From contig CAJCBY010000350.1 in the NCBI GenBank assembly GCA_903960725.1, forward strand, positions 1 through 7,793: a DNA stretch of 7,793 nucleotides. The letters are read 5' to 3'. Of the stretch, positions 6,401 through 7,793 are shown in pieces. How positions within the stretch are numbered: the first letter of the stretch is position 1; each line of letters begins with the position of its first letter. Position numbers and translations under genes: made by a program. The notes below the pieces were generated by a model. That model saw only the letters and a program-made list of their open reading frames with translations, ran no database searches and was not told where the DNA came from. Source of the DNA: an uncultured Cytophagaceae bacterium (GTDB lineage Bacteria > Bacteroidota > Bacteroidia > Cytophagales > Spirosomataceae).

Positions 6401-7793
6401 GGCTTATTGAAATTAGCGTAAAATAGCAATCCGGTAGTTTTATAATCTAATTCAAAATACATGCCTGCCTTGATCTGATCAGCCGTTCTAGCCATATTCC
6501 AAATACAAAGCTCATCTACTTGTCCTACGAAGTACCTATCCATGCCAATAGTGGTGGCATTCGACTGACCTCGAGCTCCTATAAATAGTTTAGAAGAACT
6601 TAATCCACCCACATTGGTCGTAGCATAAGATCCTGTTACTTTACCATCCACATAAAGTTGTAAAGCCCCATTTCTGGTTAAACTTACCGCAATGTGATGC
6701 CAAGCATTATCACTTACTTGTGCGGTACCGAAAGCGTACTTTCTCCCTTCAGCCGCTAATTCCAATCCGCCCGTTGCAGTGGTATTAAATGCCCACTTAT
6801 TGCGGAATTGATTGCTTTCCACCACGTCTGTACTATCGCCTTTTCCATTGGATAAAATGGTGGCATTAGCTTGTGCTGTTTTCATCCAGAACGTAATCGT
6901 GGTGTTCATTTCTTTCGAAATGGCCACTTTAGAGAACGTATTGGTATTAGTCACTAAAGCGTTCGTTCCAGAAAAATCATACGAGTTTCCTTTAGGATAA
7001 ATATCCCAGTTAGCGCTAACGATATCTAAGCTTTTAAACCTAGCTAAATCCTTCCCTAACGTTCCATTACCTTCGTTTAATGGCCAAAGTCCGAGTAAGC
7101 CATTTTCATTTCCTGTAAGCGCCACATTCATATTAGCTACCGACTGGTCTCTTGTAACGGGGATGCTCCATAATCTCAGGTCATGAATGTTTCCTTTAAA
7201 GGTGCTACCTCCTACTACAATCGGATTCGCATTCGTGAAACTTAAGACCGTGGTTGGATTAGGAACAAGCGTGGTTCCCGTTAACTCCCGATCATTTTCA
7301 ATGATGCTTAACTTAGGAATAGATGCATCGTAAGAAAGCGTGTAATGATTAAAGTTTCCATCCTTAAGAATGGTGGCGCTAATGCTTTGGTTACCTAAAG
7401 TATATTTAAGCACATTATCAATTAATTCCACTTTCAGTCCACCTGTTTGACTGATTAGGGTAGAGGTTCCAGCCGGACTTGTATTTTTCATCCAAAACTC
7501 GATACCTAAATTTCCTGTAGTGATGTACGGTTTATTGATGGTAGCTTTATTGCTACTTCCATTAAAGGCAAGAGAAACATTATGACTGTTTGGTAATTGA
7601 TTTTTTTGTACCAAAAACTCAAAATTAGTGACCGTTCCATTCTTTTTGACTGGCTCATTAAAACGAACGGATAAATCATCCCCTATACCTAAAATTCCGT
7701 TAGTAGGCGTAGCTGAACCAAATTGTTCTGGCGAACTTAAGTTAACCGTTCCTTGAATAACAGCCGACTCAAAGATGGTGTTATTAGAACATG
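3487..7793 (-). CDS. Very large secreted LamG-domain surface protein with T9SS type A sorting domain (partial, N-terminus outside window)
   Basis: The frame is open from the window edge, giving 1434 residues, numbered here from the first full codon (7791). Residues 10-62 look like the end of an Ig-like domain (LSVRFNEPV). LamG/concanavalin-like domains follow at about 72-267 (LGIEFWMKN, HDLRLWS, GLWPLNEG), 268-469 (TITFWMKT, AWHHIAVSL, LQLYVDGK, VDELCIWN) and 505-729 (FTLSAWIKT, NWHNVTFTR, LNMYVDG, AVHIYNTALS). Residues 804-912 resemble a BACON-like domain (VPDWLKLSS, then LAPGNY). Residues 915-1019 are homologous to the first domain of the 301-aa protein. Two modules opening with GWTWASFN and GWNWLPYV span 1040-1131 and 1138-1219. 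Residues 1355-1434 are the T9SS sorting domain (VFPNPFHDELKIEV, AIYNL, MGAYLIKVQV, ending KKIMKN). Known role of this tail: export through the type IX machinery with surface attachment or release. Glycan binding or adhesion is inferred from the LamG domains; no catalytic motif was seen. A TTG at 7614 is an internal leucine codon, not the start. Confidence 0.95.
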   Translation of the reverse strand, partial: CSNNTIFESAVIQGTVNLSSPEQFGSATPTNGILGIGDDLSVRFNEPVKKNGTVTNFEFLVQKNQLPNSHNVSLAFNGSSNKATINKPYITTGNLGIEFWMKNTSPAGTSTLISQTGGLKVELIDNVLKYTLGNQSISATILKDGNFNHYTLSYDASIPKLSIIENDRELTGTTLVPNPTTVLSFTNANPIVVGGSTFKGNIHDLRLWSIPVTRDQSVANMNVALTGNENGLLGLWPLNEGNGTLGKDLARFKSLDIVSANWDIYPKGNSYDFSGTNALVTNTNTFSKVAISKEMNTTITFWMKTAQANATILSNGKGDSTDVVESNQFRNKWAFNTTATGGLELAAEGRKYAFGTAQVSDNAWHHIAVSLTRNGALQLYVDGKVTGSYATTNVGGLSSSKLFIGARGQSNATTIGMDRYFVGQVDELCIWNMARTADQIKAGMYFELDYKTTGLLFYANFNKPEPANTNGPKYYYPQDAFMQVSDNMLPYTLSTVTAPSIVQTGLVVNLDPGQFTSYPGTGNVWTNIGSGGSAYNASPSAGVTVPSFSSTDGGIFTYAFTGSGNQGMQLSRGVIQDDFTLSAWIKTSSNFGTSAWWNAMRLIDADVPGNINHFGLSMGQGKFMYGTGNPSTTITSPGTYNDNNWHNVTFTRTKATGALNMYVDGISVATGTAGTTSLNASEQIFIGHSRNFGYFLGNMSAVHIYNTALSATQAQNNYDALKGRFQTLPTPVAGGSITFTDVTPAIKPYLLSESIPVNAIINNDQILLVPQITNWASVEGKVADITVSNLNDMFDNRQLSPATWSVFISKNPVKMFVEGQGDIANLVRTTDSLLVFPITIVNQGGVQQPYSFKVPDWLKLSSYSGILEPTKSLTVMATVDMNLAPGNYNNLISLATNYGVDKKVQLNLRVLMKEPKFAFSPANFTQSMNIVGQIKVNGILENDLYDKVYAVGTGANGLELRGKAGLSYDRTLDVYTLYLTVYSNALSGENISFFIWDANKGNFLEATINGALETPFIADRITGSFSNPAIFANTTVAGQLITLNPGWTWASFNVNDPRFTNLNQLTAGLELSTSDQIQSIAPSLFDSYQFYSTGSALNGWSGGISTNGGISTNKMYKIKVEKGGELKLKGVPADLTTWSFNLQTGWNWLPYVANKNIPIGDALANLNPSDGDLIKSQNLFATYSSSARAWKGSLTYLNQSEGYMINVATAQNFTYPDYINRINDSQKSKDIFGQKATANKTAMLTIEEKSTPLIEADYSKFANTMNAVVKLPEGFNELYFYNEAGELRGNAKTMRVDGEELAFITLYGDKTETLTAHIGSNKATQSTSKRFDFSPDAILGSIAKPVLIELEQQDVFVFPNPFHDELKIEVNTPEKGDAKVAIYNLASSHTLFETSFTVDAGSTILKMQPNIPMGAYLIKVQVGAKVVIKKIMKN
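4453..4488 (-). repeat. 18-bp tandem duplication inside the large surface protein
   Basis: Two adjacent 18-bp units (4488-4471 and 4470-4453) each encode GGISTN. They match at 15 of 18 positions. The only difference is the serine codon, AGC in one and TCT in the other. It lies in the first GW-type module, just after NGWS, and looks like a small in-frame expansion. Confidence 0.8.

Noticed and set aside
3487..7614. A start at 7614 for the large surface protein
   Set aside because: The codon is TTG and the frame stays open for 59 more codons to the window edge, with Ig-like sequence in them. The true start is outside the window.

Overview
This window looks like a piece of a Bacteroidota chromosome, probably from the Cytophagales group. 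The reasons are a type IX secretion (T9SS) sorting domain, a TonB-dependent receptor with an N-terminal carboxypeptidase-regulatory-like domain, A/T-rich leaders without Shine-Dalgarno sites, and moderately low G+C. Every supported gene is on the minus strand, so transcription runs from high to low coordinates. Both end genes are cut by the window edges.

Right-hand unit (7793 down to about 2405). The first gene in reading order is a very large cell-surface protein with its N-terminus outside the window. It carries an Ig-like region, three LamG/concanavalin-like domains, a BACON-like stretch, a small beta-rich module, two 'GW-W' modules and a T9SS type A sorting domain. One base after its stop codon starts a 301-aa exported beta-sandwich protein, whose first domain is homologous to the small module of the large protein. 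Seventeen bases further on is a 37-aa lipoprotein that is easily overlooked. A strong intrinsic terminator (2405-2436) follows it. This looks like one operon: a secreted adhesin-like or carbohydrate-binding protein, a domain-sharing partner and a tiny lipoprotein.

Middle unit (2404 down to 1629). A 110-bp leader holds a perfect 8-bp inverted repeat (possible operator) and a 7-bp direct repeat. It precedes an exported antibiotic-biosynthesis-monooxygenase (ABM) fold protein, whose stop overlaps the start of a 94-aa helical-repeat-like conserved protein (TGATG overlap, suggesting coupled translation).

Left-hand unit (1553 down to 1). The N-terminal 517 residues of an outer-membrane TonB-dependent receptor start 75 bp after the small protein. 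No convincing terminator lies between them, so read-through is possible. There is no gene-free stretch over 300 bases, and no rRNA, tRNA, CRISPR array, insertion sequence or phage integration site was seen.
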